Of a stretch of 64,000 nt of DNA, positions 43,728 through 52,908 are shown one piece after another. The stretch's first letter is position 1. Every line of letters starts with the position of its first letter. The DNA is from Henriciella sp. Lineage in GTDB: Bacteria; Pseudomonadota; Alphaproteobacteria; Caulobacterales; Hyphomonadaceae. The notes beneath the pieces were generated by a model. That model did no database searches and was not told the origin of the DNA. It saw only the letters and a program-made list of their open reading frames with translations. Where the stretch lies: the NCBI GenBank assembly GCA_030066975.1, contig JASJAO010000002.1:310001-374000 (forward strand), read 5' to 3'. Position numbers and translations under genes: made by a program.

Positions 43728-45377
43728 TTAGGCCTCCAAAATGTCATAAGCAGGTAGGGTCAGGAAATCGGGCAGGTCCGCAGACGTTGCCGTTTCGGTG
43801 AAGAGTTTCGCAGCCTCCGGGAAACGGCCTGAGACGAAAGCGTCATCGCCCATCTCGGCTTTCAGAGAGGCCAATTCATCGTCAAAGATTTTGCGGTAAA
43901 GCGCCGAGGTGACGGTGGTTTCGCTGCCATCCGCCATGATCGCCGTCGCACCGTGGCGAATCCATTGCCAGATCTGGGAGCGCGAGATTTCAGCCGTTGC
44001 GGCGTCTTCCATCAGATTGTGGATCGGCACAGCGCCGCGCCCACATAGCCAGGCGGCGGTATACTGGATCCCGACCGAAATATTGGTCCGAATACCCGCC
44101 TCCGTGATCGTACCGGTGTGCGGCGAGAGCAGCGAATCGGCAGTGATGTTCGGGAACTGGCGTTGTGACAGAACCTGGTTCTTTCCGGGCATCTCCGCAT
44201 CGAAGACCTCCATCGCCACAGGCACGAGATCGGGGTGCGCAACCCAGGTGCCATCATGGCCCTGATCAGCTTCGCGCTTTTTGTCTGCGCGTACTTTCTC
44301 AAATGCTGCAGCATTCGCCGCCTCATCATTCTTGACCGGAATTTGCGCGGCCATACCGCCCATGGCGTGGGCCCGGCGGCGGTGACAGGTCTGGATCAGC
44401 AGCAGGCTGTAGGCTTTCAGAAAACCGCGATCCATGCCGACTTGTGCGCGATCCGGCAGGACAAAGCGCTTATGGTTTTTCAGCGTCTTGATATAGCTGA
44501 AAATATAGTCCCAGCGACCGCAATTGAGGCCCGCCATGTGATGCTGCAGCTCATGCAGGATCTCATCCATCTGGAAGGCGGCTGGCAGGGTTTCGATCAG
44601 GACGGTTGCCTTGATCGTTCCGTGCGGAATGCCAAGTGCAGCCTGAGAGAAATTGAAGACATCGTTCCACAGACGCGCTTCCTGATAGCTCTCCATCTTT
44701 GGCAGGTAGTAGAAAGGCCCGCGCCCGTCGGCGGCGAGTTTCTTGCCATTGTGGAAGAGGTGCAGGCCGAAATCGACGAGGCTCGCCGACATCGGCTGGT
44801 CGTCCACGGTGATGTTCGCTTCTTCAAGATGCCAGCCGCGCGGGCGGACAATCATCTTCGCGATCTCGTCGTTCAAAGTGTAAGACTTGCCACGCGCTTC
44901 ATCAGTGAAAGACAGATTGCCGGTGGCATAGTCCTGCATATTGACCTGACCGTCCATCATATTGACGAAGGTCGGCGAGGAGGCGTCCTCGAAATCGGCC
45001 ATGAACATCTTTGCGCCGGAGTTCAGCGCATTGATCATCATCTTGCGGTCGACCGGCCCTGTAATCTCCACGCGGCGATCCTGCAGGGCGTCCGGGATAG
45101 GCGCGACTTCCCAATGGGATTTGCGCACGTGAGCGGTCTCGGGTGGAAAGTCCGGCAGTTCGCCGTCATCATAGCGGATCTGGGCCAGTTTACGGTCTTC
45201 CAGAAGCGTCTTCCGGGTCGGTCCAAAACGGCGTTCCAGGTCAGCCAGGAACAAAAGTGCGCCATCGGTGAGCACATCTTTATAGGCCGCCGGTACGCCG
45301 CCTTTCACCTTGGCCAGGACGCGGTGACGTGGAATTGGTTTGCTGGCCGGATTGGCCTCGCTCGAAACCACACTCAT
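43728..45377 (-). CDS. aceB: Malate synthase A
   Basis: 549 residues from ATG 45377 (GGAGGG 8 bases upstream). Malate synthase joins glyoxylate and acetyl-CoA to malate. The length is that of the A-type enzyme. Key segments are GPVDRKMMINALNSGAKMFMADFEDA, ATVLIETLPAAFQMDEILHEL with the catalytic glutamate region, and LNCGRWDYIFSYIK. The stop TAA is followed directly by the aceA TTG in the same frame. Divergent from scfR, with repeated TTGTAA motifs between them. Confidence 0.96.
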   Translation of the reverse strand: MSVVSSEANPASKPIPRHRVLAKVKGGVPAAYKDVLTDGALLFLADLERRFGPTRKTLLEDRKLAQIRYDDGELPDFPPETAHVRKSHWEVAPIPDALQDRRVEITGPVDRKMMINALNSGAKMFMADFEDASSPTFVNMMDGQVNMQDYATGNLSFTDEARGKSYTLNDEIAKMIVRPRGWHLEEANITVDDQPMSASLVDFGLHLFHNGKKLAADGRGPFYYLPKMESYQEARLWNDVFNFSQAALGIPHGTIKATVLIETLPAAFQMDEILHELQHHMAGLNCGRWDYIFSYIKTLKNHKRFVLPDRAQVGMDRGFLKAYSLLLIQTCHRRRAHAMGGMAAQIPVKNDEAANAAAFEKVRADKKREADQGHDGTWVAHPDLVPVAMEVFDAEMPGKNQVLSQRQFPNITADSLLSPHTGTITEAGIRTNISVGIQYTAAWLCGRGAVPIHNLMEDAATAEISRSQIWQWIRHGATAIMADGSETTVTSALYRKIFDDELASLKAEMGDDAFVSGRFPEAAKLFTETATSADLPDFLTLPAYDILEA

Positions 45378-45412
45378 TTTTACACCCTCCAATGTTATTG
45401 TAGAGTGACATA

Positions 45413-45510
45413 TTTTACAAAACAGCTGCGCCGTCTATAACCAATTGTAAAAACTGGGTATTGTTGTAAATTGTGTTATAGTGAATGCTTGTAATAGGAA
45501 AATCTTGTAA
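45413..45510. promoter_or_regulatory. Cluster of TTGTAA/TTACAA motifs between aceB and scfR
   Basis: TTACAA at 45415-45420 and TTGTAA at 45445-45450, 45464-45469, 45489-45494 and 45505-45510 lie in a 100-base AT-rich divergent region. The last touches the scfR ATG. The layout fits binding by the adjacent ScfR/RamB-type regulator to control both itself and aceBA. Confidence 0.5.
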
Positions 45511-46938
45511 ATGAGCTCACGCCCAGATAAACTTATCATCGGCCCACGCTTGCGCCGGTTTCGTCAAACATTGGGATTGACACAAACCCGGATGGCCGAA
45601 GACCTCGGCATCTCTGCCTCCTATCTCAACCTGATGGAGAGCAATCAACGCGCCATGAGTGCGAATGTCCTGCTCAAAATGGCTGAGCGCTATGATTTCG
45701 ACATTGCGAGCTTCACCGGCCAGTCGGATGCACATCTGGTCGCAGAATTGTATGAAACGATGCGTTCACCAATGTTCAAGGATGTGCCGGTCTCCAAGTC
45801 AGAGGCCGAGGACCTGGTCGCAGCAAGCCCAAACGCTGCGAAGGCATTTCTGCGGCTTTACAACAAGCACCGCGACCTCAATCTGCGCGGCAATGCCATG
45901 GAAGCCGACCGCGACCGAGTTGAGCTGCTCGAGCAGTCGGCCGAGGCGGTCGAGAGTGTCAGGCAGTTTATTGAGGCAGAAAGCAATTATTTCCCGGAAC
46001 TCGACGCGGTCGCCCAGGAGCTTGCGCGCGAACTTGGCTTTGACAAAAACGTTATGCCGTCGGTGCTGACCGAACGTTTGAAGATCAAGCACAATGTTCA
46101 GGTTCGGGTGGTTCCGGTCGACATCATGCCGCAAATGCTGCGCTACTATGATCGACACGCGCGGCGGATCAATCTGTCGGAACTGCTGCGTCAGTCCGGA
46201 CGGCGGTTTCAGCTTGCCTTTCAAATCGCTATGCTGGAGCAGCGCAAGCTGATCGACAAGATTGTAAAGTCGGCCAATTTGCCAGGCCCGGAAGCGGAAG
46301 GGCTGTGCCGCACGAGCCTCGCCAACTATTTCGCTGCCGCCTTGCTCATGCCCTATAATCGGTTCCTACAGGAGGCAGAAAAGACGCGTTACGATATCGA
46401 GCTTCTGTCCCACCGGTTCGGAACCAGTTTCGAACAGACCGCCCACCGACTGACCACGCTGCAAAAGCCGGACGCACGTGGTATCCCGTTTTTCTTCGTC
46501 CGGATCGATGTGGCTGGAAATGTATCGAAACGCTTCAGCTCAGGCAGGTTCCATTTCTCAAAATTCGGCGGCGCCTGCCCCCTCTGGAATATTCATGAAT
46601 GTTTCCAGACGCCGGGCCGCGTGCACACGCAGATGATTGAGATGCCGGACAACACGGTCTATTTCTCGATCGCGAGAATGGTCAGCCGGTCAGACGGAAC
46701 CTATGAGAACCCGGAGCAGAGACTCGCTATCGGGCTCGGCTGCGATATCGCTTACGCCCCGCGCCTGACTTATGCTGATCGGTATAATCTGGAAACGCCG
46801 CAACCGACCCCGGTCGGCGTCAATTGTTATCTGTGCGAGCGTGCCAATTGCCTGCAGCGCGCCCATGCGCCGCTCAACAAGACATTGAACTTCGACGAGC
46901 GTGCGCGAAGCATGTCTTTGTATAGATTTGGCGATTGA
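45511..46938 (+). CDS. scfR: ScfR/RamB-type short-chain fatty acyl transcriptional regulator
   Basis: A 475-residue protein. The N-terminal XRE helix-turn-helix is RLRRFRQTLGLTQTRMAEDLGISASYLNLMES. The central IrrE/DUF955-like region contains RRFQLAFQIAMLEQ and LANYFAAALLMPYNRF, without a complete HExxH zinc site. The C-terminal domain (DUF2083 type) carries the CYLCERANCLQRAHAP cysteine cluster. Proteins of this type (RamB, ScfR) control glyoxylate-bypass and acetate or propionate genes in other bacteria. Divergence from aceBA supports that role. Confidence 0.92.
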   Translation: MSSRPDKLIIGPRLRRFRQTLGLTQTRMAEDLGISASYLNLMESNQRAMSANVLLKMAERYDFDIASFTGQSDAHLVAELYETMRSPMFKDVPVSKSEAEDLVAASPNAAKAFLRLYNKHRDLNLRGNAMEADRDRVELLEQSAEAVESVRQFIEAESNYFPELDAVAQELARELGFDKNVMPSVLTERLKIKHNVQVRVVPVDIMPQMLRYYDRHARRINLSELLRQSGRRFQLAFQIAMLEQRKLIDKIVKSANLPGPEAEGLCRTSLANYFAAALLMPYNRFLQEAEKTRYDIELLSHRFGTSFEQTAHRLTTLQKPDARGIPFFFVRIDVAGNVSKRFSSGRFHFSKFGGACPLWNIHECFQTPGRVHTQMIEMPDNTVYFSIARMVSRSDGTYENPEQRLAIGLGCDIAYAPRLTYADRYNLETPQPTPVGVNCYLCERANCLQRAHAPLNKTLNFDERARSMSLYRFGD

Positions 46939-46952
46939 GCCAGATCCGAAGC

Positions 46953-47171
46953 TTACATGAAGCCCTTGAACTTGTCCTTGAAGCGGGACACACGGCCGCC
47001 GCGATCAAGGCCAGAGCTGTTGCCGCCCGTCCAGGCCGGGTGGGAGCTTGAATCAATATCAAGCACCAGACGATCGCCTTCTTTGCCATAGGTGGAGCGG
47101 GTCTGGTATTCGGTGCCATCTGTCATCACGACCGTGATGAAGTGGTAGTCAGGATGCGTATCGGCTTTCAT
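46953..47171 (-). CDS. rpmE: 50S ribosomal protein L31, zinc-free type
   Basis: 72 residues from ATG 47171 (AAAGG upstream; the frame is open further). [18 protein letters not shown] and SSHPAWTGG...[12 protein letters not shown] match L31. It has no cysteines, so it lacks the CxxC zinc ribbon of the C+ form. Its start of homology at MKADTHP fixes the start. It converges with scfR, 14 bases apart. Confidence 0.94.
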   Translation of the reverse strand: MKADTHPDYHFITVVMTDGTEYQTRSTYGKEGDRLVLDIDSSSHPAWTGGNSSGLDRGGRVSRFKDKFKGFM

Positions 47172-47293
47172 CGTCGATGCCTTTGAGTGCTGCGGCGCCG
47201 ATTGCTGACCGGTGCCTGAAATCTCGGAAAGCGCGTCATTACCTGAAGGACGCCCTTCGTGCAAGCCGCAAGAGTCAGGGTCTCGGCGAGGCT

Positions 47294-47989
47294 TTAAGTC
47301 GCCTCGTCAAGATCGGGCTGCAAATGGTCGGCTGTAATACGTTTATCGGCTTTCTCCATGCGCCAGGTGACAATGGCGAGTGTAATCCACGCAACGTGGA
47401 ACGCGAGCCCACCAGAGAGCGCCAGCCAGCCTGGAATATGTCCGATATGGACCCGGTACAGGAACTCTTCCCAGGTTTGCACATCACTCGGATGAATGGC
47501 GACTTTGGCGAAGTAAGCGATCGCCTGCACACCAAAAATCCAGCCATAATTGCTGCGAATTCGTCGCCCGAGGGCACGGATCTTGGAGATGCGATGACGT
47601 GGATGGACATAATCATCCGACAGCGCCGTCCCGCGATCCAGCGGAATTGTCGCGCCTTGTCCGCGCAGAATAGGCACATAATTGGCCAGTTCGATCATCC
47701 GGGCGCGAAATTTCCAGACATAGAAATAGCGGTAACGGCGGGCCTCGAGGTAAAGAAACATCACCGATAACAATCCAACCAGAACGATGGGGAGCGGCGA
47801 AGCATCCTTGTTGGCGAAACTGATCGAAAAAGCGATCCCGGTGGAGACCACAGCCCAATTGGTGGTCATATCGAGCCGTTGGCGCCAGACGGTCGAGCGG
47901 TACACCTCCGCGCGGTACAAATGAGCAAGCGCTCCGATCTCAGCCGACCCGGCAATCGGCAGGACTGGATCTGAATCAGGGTCTTCCAT
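47294..47989 (-). CDS. DUF2270 predicted integral membrane protein
   Basis: A 231-residue protein with about four membrane helices and a conserved central region: [28 protein letters not shown], then [22 protein letters not shown]. This fits DUF2270, a family of unknown function. The first helix is around residues 44-59 and the last around 190-210. It lies about 120 bases downstream of the next upstream minus-strand gene's end and may be transcribed alone. Confidence 0.82.
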   Translation of the reverse strand: MEDPDSDPVLPIAGSAEIGALAHLYRAEVYRSTVWRQRLDMTTNWAVVSTGIAFSISFANKDASPLPIVLVGLLSVMFLYLEARRYRYFYVWKFRARMIELANYVPILRGQGATIPLDRGTALSDDYVHPRHRISKIRALGRRIRSNYGWIFGVQAIAYFAKVAIHPSDVQTWEEFLYRVHIGHIPGWLALSGGLAFHVAWITLAIVTWRMEKADKRITADHLQPDLDEAT

Positions 47990-48012
47990 ACGCCTATTAT
48001 AGTGTATTCTGG

Positions 48013-48774
48013 TTAATCAACCACATCTGGATCAGCTTGCGGGCAGTAGCCATGCTCAAGAATTGCGCGATAACCATCAAGGGCTTGGCGCACATGACGG
48101 GTATCTTCATCGTCAGCCTCGGACCGCACCCGATCCAACAACCGGCCAACACCGCCACTTAGGCGCGCGCTCCAAAACGCGTAGCGGAGGCTGTCTGGAT
48201 TATCAGTCAGCGACAGCACTTGCTGAAACATCGCCTGATCGCAGCGATACATGGCAAGTTCCAGCGCGGCGTGGGCCAGGCTTGGCTGTTCGAAACCGCT
48301 GGCAGACCTTGCCAAAGAGGCAAGTGCTTCATTCACGCGCCTGGCCTTGGCTGGTTCGGTCGATACAAAGTGCTGCCCGGCGGCCAACAGGATCTCAGCC
48401 CGACCGAAATTCAGCGGGGCCCGTTTGGCTCTGGCCGCTGTGAGCAAGCCTTCCAGGCCTTCCTGCTGCAGCACGTTGCGGGCATGACGCCAGCCAAAGT
48501 CCGGCTCTGCTGACCGGCGGGTTGGTTCAACCGCGGCCGTTCCCAATCGATCGGCCCAATTCTGCGCCAGATCTGCGCTTGCCAAACCCGCGGTCTCCAC
48601 CATCAAGCTGGCAATACGGTCTTTCTTCTCCTCCGGGAGCACCAGTGCCGCCGCCCAGACGGCATCCAGCACACATGCCGCTTCGGGTGCGCAGGTTGTA
48701 TCTGCATGAGACCATGCGCTGACGCTTACAGCGCACACAGCCGCGGCGAGGCCTGATTTAATCGGAATGCCCAT
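48013..48774 (-). CDS. Exported helical protein of unknown function
   Basis: About 253 residues from ATG 48774; another ATG at 48798 and an open frame to 48897 exist, and none has a strong ribosome-binding site. A signal peptide GIPIKSGLAAAVCAVSVSA ends near SHA. The mature part is Ala/Leu-rich and helical, with a short Cys-containing start (TTCAPEAACVLDA) and solenoid-like helix pairs (for example KARRVNEALASLARSASG). I do not recognise the family. It overlaps no neighbour and sits between queF and DUF2270. Confidence 0.62.
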   Translation of the reverse strand: MGIPIKSGLAAAVCAVSVSAWSHADTTCAPEAACVLDAVWAAALVLPEEKKDRIASLMVETAGLASADLAQNWADRLGTAAVEPTRRSAEPDFGWRHARNVLQQEGLEGLLTAARAKRAPLNFGRAEILLAAGQHFVSTEPAKARRVNEALASLARSASGFEQPSLAHAALELAMYRCDQAMFQQVLSLTDNPDSLRYAFWSARLSGGVGRLLDRVRSEADDEDTRHVRQALDGYRAILEHGYCPQADPDVVD

Positions 48775-48821
48775 GCTGGCTTTATACTGAACTTGCATGA
48801 ATGACCGATGATTAAACCCGG

Positions 48822-49289
48822 TCAGCCCCGTCCGCGATAAGACGCGACGCCGGTTTCGGGCACATAAAGTCCATCCGGCACAGCGCCTGATTGCCAAAAC
48901 ACGTCAATCGGAATGCCGCCGCGCGGATACCAGTAGCCGGATATGCGCAGCCAATTCGGCTCCAGCAGCCGCGCGAGGTACTTACCGATCCGAACCGTGC
49001 AATCCTCATGAAACGCCCCATGATTGCGGAAACTTGTCAGGAAGAGTTTCAAACTCTTGCTCTCTACCAGCCACGCCGCCGGTGCGTAGTCGATTACAAG
49101 ATGTGCGAAATCAGGCTGCCCGGTCACCGGACAAAGTGACGTAAATTCCGGGCACACAAACCGCGCCAGATAGAGCGTGTCAGGATGCGGATTAGGGACG
49201 CGCTCAAGCGTTGCCTCATCCGGTGAGGTGGGAGCGTCCACTTGCTGGCCAAGTTGATCAAGCCCTGAATAAATATCGCGATCCGTCAC
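48822..49289 (-). CDS. queF: NADPH-dependent 7-cyano-7-deazaguanine reductase
   Basis: 155 residues from GTG 49289, just 2 bases after the antiporter stop and with GGGGGC 5 bases upstream; the frame is open to 49451 but that sequence belongs to the antiporter gene. QueF reduces preQ0 to preQ1 in queuosine synthesis. The catalytic cysteine lies in [16 protein letters not shown] and the NADPH-binding motif is [20 protein letters not shown]. The length fits the short, unimodular QueF type. Confidence 0.95.
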   Translation of the reverse strand: MTDRDIYSGLDQLGQQVDAPTSPDEATLERVPNPHPDTLYLARFVCPEFTSLCPVTGQPDFAHLVIDYAPAAWLVESKSLKLFLTSFRNHGAFHEDCTVRIGKYLARLLEPNWLRISGYWYPRGGIPIDVFWQSGAVPDGLYVPETGVASYRGRG

Positions 49290-49291
49290 AG

Positions 49292-50323
49292 TCAGCCCCC
49301 GATAGCCGGGATCAAGTCGAACCTCAGCCCGAGATATACAAGATAGCTCAGTAGCAGCACCGCGCCTTCCCAACGCGCGAGCTTGCGTCCGGTATAGGCA
49401 AACAGAGCAAGCAGGAAGAGCGACAAGCCGAGAGCGCCCATATCGGTCCACGTCACCACGCTCGTCGCGGCCTCAAATGTCATCGCCGCGACCTCCAGCG
49501 GGGCGCTCGCATCAACACTTCCACCGCCCGCAAGGGTGAAAGGGAATACGATCGCTGAAACTCCGATGATCCCCAGAATATTGAAGATGTTGGAGCCAAG
49601 AACATTTCCGAGCGCAACATCGGCCTTGCCTTTGCGGGCCGCAGCAATGGACGTCATGAGTTCTGGCAGACTGGTCCCAAACGCCAGGATCGAGATGCCG
49701 ATAACCGTTTCGGTGACACCGAGAGAACGGGCCGCTGCCGTACCGCCATCAACCAGAAAGCGCGCGCCGAAGACGACACCTGCAATGCCCCCAACTGTGA
49801 GGAGCGCTGCGAGCCAGATCGGATCATTGGTTTCGATCGTCTCGCTTTCCTCTTCATGCATATGCCCCGCTTCGCTGCCCTCTTGCCGGTCGAGAATGAT
49901 GGATCCGATCAGATACGTCACCAAGAGGACCACCATAAGGATACCGGTGAGGCGGGTGAACAAATCGAACCAGACCAACAACGCGAACAGGACGGTAACA
50001 GCCAGCACGACCAACCCATCGCGTGCCAATGCGCGCGGTGAGGTCACAATTGGCATTACCAGGGCTGCAACACCCAGCACGAGCAGAATATTGGCAACAT
50101 TCGAGCCAATCACATTGCCGATCGACAGGCCGACCGCCCCCTGATCCAGGGCTCTTAGACTGGTGACCAATTCCGGCAGGCTGGTGCCAAATCCAACCAG
50201 TGTGAGGCCAATCACGAGTTCCGACAGACCGAATTTACGCGCCACCCCAACAGAGCCGCGCACCAGGGCTTCACCGCCTGCAAACAGCAGAGCAAAGCCG
50301 CCCAAGATCAGCAGAATGGTCAT
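49292..50323 (-). CDS. Calcium/sodium antiporter (CaCA, YrbG-like)
   Basis: A 343-residue membrane protein with ten predicted helices in two inverted halves. The alpha repeats are [12 protein letters not shown] (residues 44-55) and [12 protein letters not shown] in the second half; their glutamates coordinate the cation. The middle acidic loop ([14 protein letters not shown]) is cytoplasmic. Exchange of calcium for sodium is the family activity. It is directly upstream of queF with a 2-base gap, so the two are cotranscribed. Confidence 0.93.
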   Translation of the reverse strand: MTILLILGGFALLFAGGEALVRGSVGVARKFGLSELVIGLTLVGFGTSLPELVTSLRALDQGAVGLSIGNVIGSNVANILLVLGVAALVMPIVTSPRALARDGLVVLAVTVLFALLVWFDLFTRLTGILMVVLLVTYLIGSIILDRQEGSEAGHMHEEESETIETNDPIWLAALLTVGGIAGVVFGARFLVDGGTAAARSLGVTETVIGISILAFGTSLPELMTSIAAARKGKADVALGNVLGSNIFNILGIIGVSAIVFPFTLAGGGSVDASAPLEVAAMTFEAATSVVTWTDMGALGLSLFLLALFAYTGRKLARWEGAVLLLSYLVYLGLRFDLIPAIGG

Positions 50324-50428
50324 GGCGTATTCCCCTTCGAGACACTGGCGCCCTTATGAACGAGCTTGCCAATCAGTCCAATGGGGTAAATGCTCTTCTT
50401 ACTGACCGAAAACAAGAGCGTATCTGCG

Positions 50429-51169
50429 ATGTCCGGCACCCGTATTCGACAACTCGTCTTCGCCTCCCACAACCACGGCGATATAGACAAACTGAAATCT
50501 GTTCTGGGTCTGGGTCCGGCCTTCGTTGACAAGGGCGTTGGCGAGTTTGGCCTGACAAATGGCGTGTTCGCCCTCGGTGACCAGTTTCTTGAAGTCGTGG
50601 TGCCGGTCGAGGACAATACGGCCGCCGGACGCTTTCTCGATCGCGGCGATGGCAAGGGCGGCTACATGATTATCTTCCAGACTGAAGATCTTGCGGCAGT
50701 GCGCGGCCGCGCTGATGCGCTTCATCTGCGCCGTGTCTGGAACATTGACCTACCTGATATTGCCGCCAGTCACCTGCACCCTGCGGATATGGGCGCGGCC
50801 ATCGTCTCAATCGATGAACCGCATCCGGAAGGGGCCTGGCGCTGGGGCGGCCCAGACTGGCAAGACCATTCGCGACCGGGTCATATTGCCGGCGTGACCG
50901 TTGCGGCGACCCAGCCTGAAGTTCTGGCAGAGAAATGGGCCGGTGTACTTGGCGTACGCTTTCACGAAACGGGACCTGCCTACGAGGTTGAACTGTCGGT
51001 GGGGCAGATCAAGATCATCCCCGGCGAAACCGATCGCCTGACGAACTTCCACCTCGCGGTTCCTGACCCTGACGGTGTGCTGACCCGCGCCGCCCGGTCT
51101 GGTCTGCCAATGCACGATGACAGGGCGTTTCAGTTGATGGGTGTATGTGTGACCGTTTCAGCACATTGA
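50429..51169 (+). CDS. VOC/glyoxalase-like domain protein
   Basis: 246 residues from ATG 50429; the frame is open to 50390. RIRQLVFASHNHGDIDKLKSVLG and GGYMIIFQTEDLAAVRGRA form the first VOC half; PGHIAGVTVAATQPEVLAEKWAGVLGV opens the second. The family includes many uncharacterised glyoxalase-like proteins. It lacks features that would tell a substrate. It is divergent from the antiporter gene and 48 bases before the ion channel. Confidence 0.75.
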   Translation: MSGTRIRQLVFASHNHGDIDKLKSVLGLGPAFVDKGVGEFGLTNGVFALGDQFLEVVVPVEDNTAAGRFLDRGDGKGGYMIIFQTEDLAAVRGRADALHLRRVWNIDLPDIAASHLHPADMGAAIVSIDEPHPEGAWRWGGPDWQDHSRPGHIAGVTVAATQPEVLAEKWAGVLGVRFHETGPAYEVELSVGQIKIIPGETDRLTNFHLAVPDPDGVLTRAARSGLPMHDDRAFQLMGVCVTVSAH

Positions 51170-51217
51170 TAACAGCCGAAGCGGAACTAGACTGCCGCTC
51201 GCACCAACTCTTGGGGG

Positions 51218-52114
51218 ATGTCGTTGAAACAGGGCACACTCGATCTGGACAGCCACAATTCGCGCCTCGAACAGGCGATTGAGAGCAAGCTGTTTCGCCA
51301 CTTCATTACCGGTCTGATCATTGTCAACGCGGTCGTGCTCGGCGTGCTGACCTATGAAGATGCCTTATCGACACAACTGGTCAGATCCTTGTCCTGGTTT
51401 GATCGGGCTGTCACGATCATCTTCGCGGTAGAGATCTTCCTCAAACTGATTGTCTACCGGTTTCGGTTCTTTGCCGAAGGCTGGAACTGGTTTGATTTTG
51501 TCGTGGTCGGGATCTCACTCGCACCCGGCTCCGAGGCCTTCTCGGTGCTGCGCGCCATGCGGGTGCTGCGGGTCCTCAGATTGCTGCACGTTGTCCCGAT
51601 GCTACGCCGGATTACCGAAGCGCTGTTGAAGTCGCTGCCTGGCATGGGGGCGATTCTCGCGGTGCTGGCGCTTTTGACCTATGTCGGTGCCGTCATGGCT
51701 ACCAATATGTTTGGCGATACTGACAATCCTGAAGTTCTGGAACTGTTCGGAGACCTGCCCAAGTCAGCCTATTCACTGTTCCAGGTTATGACGATGGATG
51801 GCTGGCGGTTCGAGGTCGTCCAGAAAGTCGTTGACGATGGCCATCCCTATGCGCCGATCTTCTTCCTGATTTTCATCTTTATCGCCAGTTTTGCCGTTCT
51901 GAATCTGTTTATCGCCCTGATCGTCGACGCCCTGGCAGAGAGTCAGCGGGCGCAAACCGAGCATCATCTGGAAGAAATTGATCACGAGATCGATGAAGCT
52001 TTTGAAGAAGCCGATAAGGAACGCAGTGAAATTCTTACGCGTCTCGCCCTGCTGCAGGAAGACATTGCAGCCATCAAGAACGCTCAAGACAAAAAGCCCA
52101 CCGATCAGAACTGA
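51218..52114 (+). CDS. Voltage-gated cation channel with TMDGW pore motif
   Basis: A 298-residue single-domain channel of the NaChBac class with six helices. S4 is LRAMRVLRVLRLL with arginines at 112, 115, 118 and 121. The selectivity filter reads TMDGW (192-196), with Asp where NaChBac and NavMs have Glu in TLESW. The C-terminal tail (240-290) is a highly charged predicted coiled coil, as in tetrameric bacterial channels. TxDxW filters occur in CatSper-type calcium channels, so ion selectivity is open. ATG 51218 is very close to GGGGG; TTG 51224 is an alternative start. Confidence 0.9.
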   Translation: MSLKQGTLDLDSHNSRLEQAIESKLFRHFITGLIIVNAVVLGVLTYEDALSTQLVRSLSWFDRAVTIIFAVEIFLKLIVYRFRFFAEGWNWFDFVVVGISLAPGSEAFSVLRAMRVLRVLRLLHVVPMLRRITEALLKSLPGMGAILAVLALLTYVGAVMATNMFGDTDNPEVLELFGDLPKSAYSLFQVMTMDGWRFEVVQKVVDDGHPYAPIFFLIFIFIASFAVLNLFIALIVDALAESQRAQTEHHLEEIDHEIDEAFEEADKERSEILTRLALLQEDIAAIKNAQDKKPTDQN

Positions 52115-52128
52115 CCGATGGGCCTTTA
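52091..52128 (-). terminator. Shared terminator hairpin between the channel and fasciclin genes
   Basis: GCCCACCGATCAG (52096-52108) pairs with CTGACCGATGGGC (52111-52123), two mismatches. The minus-strand reading is followed by TTTTTG, so it ends the fasciclin gene; the plus-strand reading has only a weak T-tract. It overlaps the end of the channel coding region. Confidence 0.75.
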
Positions 52129-52158
52129 CCGAGGCTCAATAATAGCTCGGCGGTTCTT

Positions 52159-52734
52159 TTAGCCTGCTGGCAGCAGAACCGTATCGATCACGTGGATCAC
52201 GCCGTTTGACGCGAGCACATCAGCGGTCACGACATTTGCCGAAGAACCCGGTGCAGTCACGGTCACGCCATCGGTGCCGTCCACTTCGAGGTCACCGTTC
52301 AGCGTTGCCGCCGTGGTTGTGGTTCCGGCGAGATCGCCAGATACGACTTTTCCGGAGATCACGTGCAGCTTCAGAATGCCCGCGAGCGCCTCTTTATTTT
52401 CAGGCTTGAGCAGTGTTTCAACAGTGCCTTCCGGCAGAGCCGCAAAGGCGTCATCGGTGGGCGCGAAAACCGTCAGCGGGCCGTCGGCCTGCAGGGCTTC
52501 AACCAGGCCAGCGGCTTCGGCGGCGGCCAGAAGCGTGCCGAATGAACCCACGGCGGAAGCGGTGCCAACAATATCTGGCAACTCCTTGCCATAGTCGACG
52601 TGATAAGCTGTTGCCGTCGACATTTCGGCCGAGTGGGCCGTCGTGTAAGACGCTTTCTTGCTGCTATTGCATTCAGCCAGAGCAACCGGCGTAGACAGCA
52701 GGCCAGCGGAGAGAATAAGGGTCGCGATTTTCAA
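52159..52734 (-). CDS. Secreted fasciclin-domain protein
   Basis: A 191-residue protein. A signal peptide ends at ALA (about residue 20). A linker with a Ser/Thr-rich part follows, then one FAS1 domain with [17 protein letters not shown] (the H1 region), [10 protein letters not shown] and [15 protein letters not shown] (the H2 region). FAS1 domains mediate adhesion or surface attachment. The single mature cysteine (CNSS) sits right after cleavage, but without a lipobox. Role in cell-surface attachment is inferred. Confidence 0.9.
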   Translation of the reverse strand: MKIATLILSAGLLSTPVALAECNSSKKASYTTAHSAEMSTATAYHVDYGKELPDIVGTASAVGSFGTLLAAAEAAGLVEALQADGPLTVFAPTDDAFAALPEGTVETLLKPENKEALAGILKLHVISGKVVSGDLAGTTTTAATLNGDLEVDGTDGVTVTAPGSSANVVTADVLASNGVIHVIDTVLLPAG

Positions 52735-52908
52735 GGATAACTCCCGAGAATAAGAGAATTGCGCCGAATTATGTCGACGTAATTTGATATACGGTCTCCG
52801 ATATAAAATAGATTAAACATGACTCAGGGTTAATCATAATCTCGGTGTAATCATATAACTTAGAAACACTCACTCACACTTTCCGAAAAACCCGCTATAA
52901 GTGCGCGC

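Noticed and set aside
42528-45440. Long plus-strand frames (396 and 401 codons) opposite aceA and aceB
   Set aside because: They are antisense to clearly recognised enzymes, with His/Arg/Gln-rich translations typical of shadow frames.
46400-46938. Active zinc peptidase in the IrrE-like region of ScfR
   Set aside because: I see no HExxH motif in the central region; it is best read as a regulatory domain.
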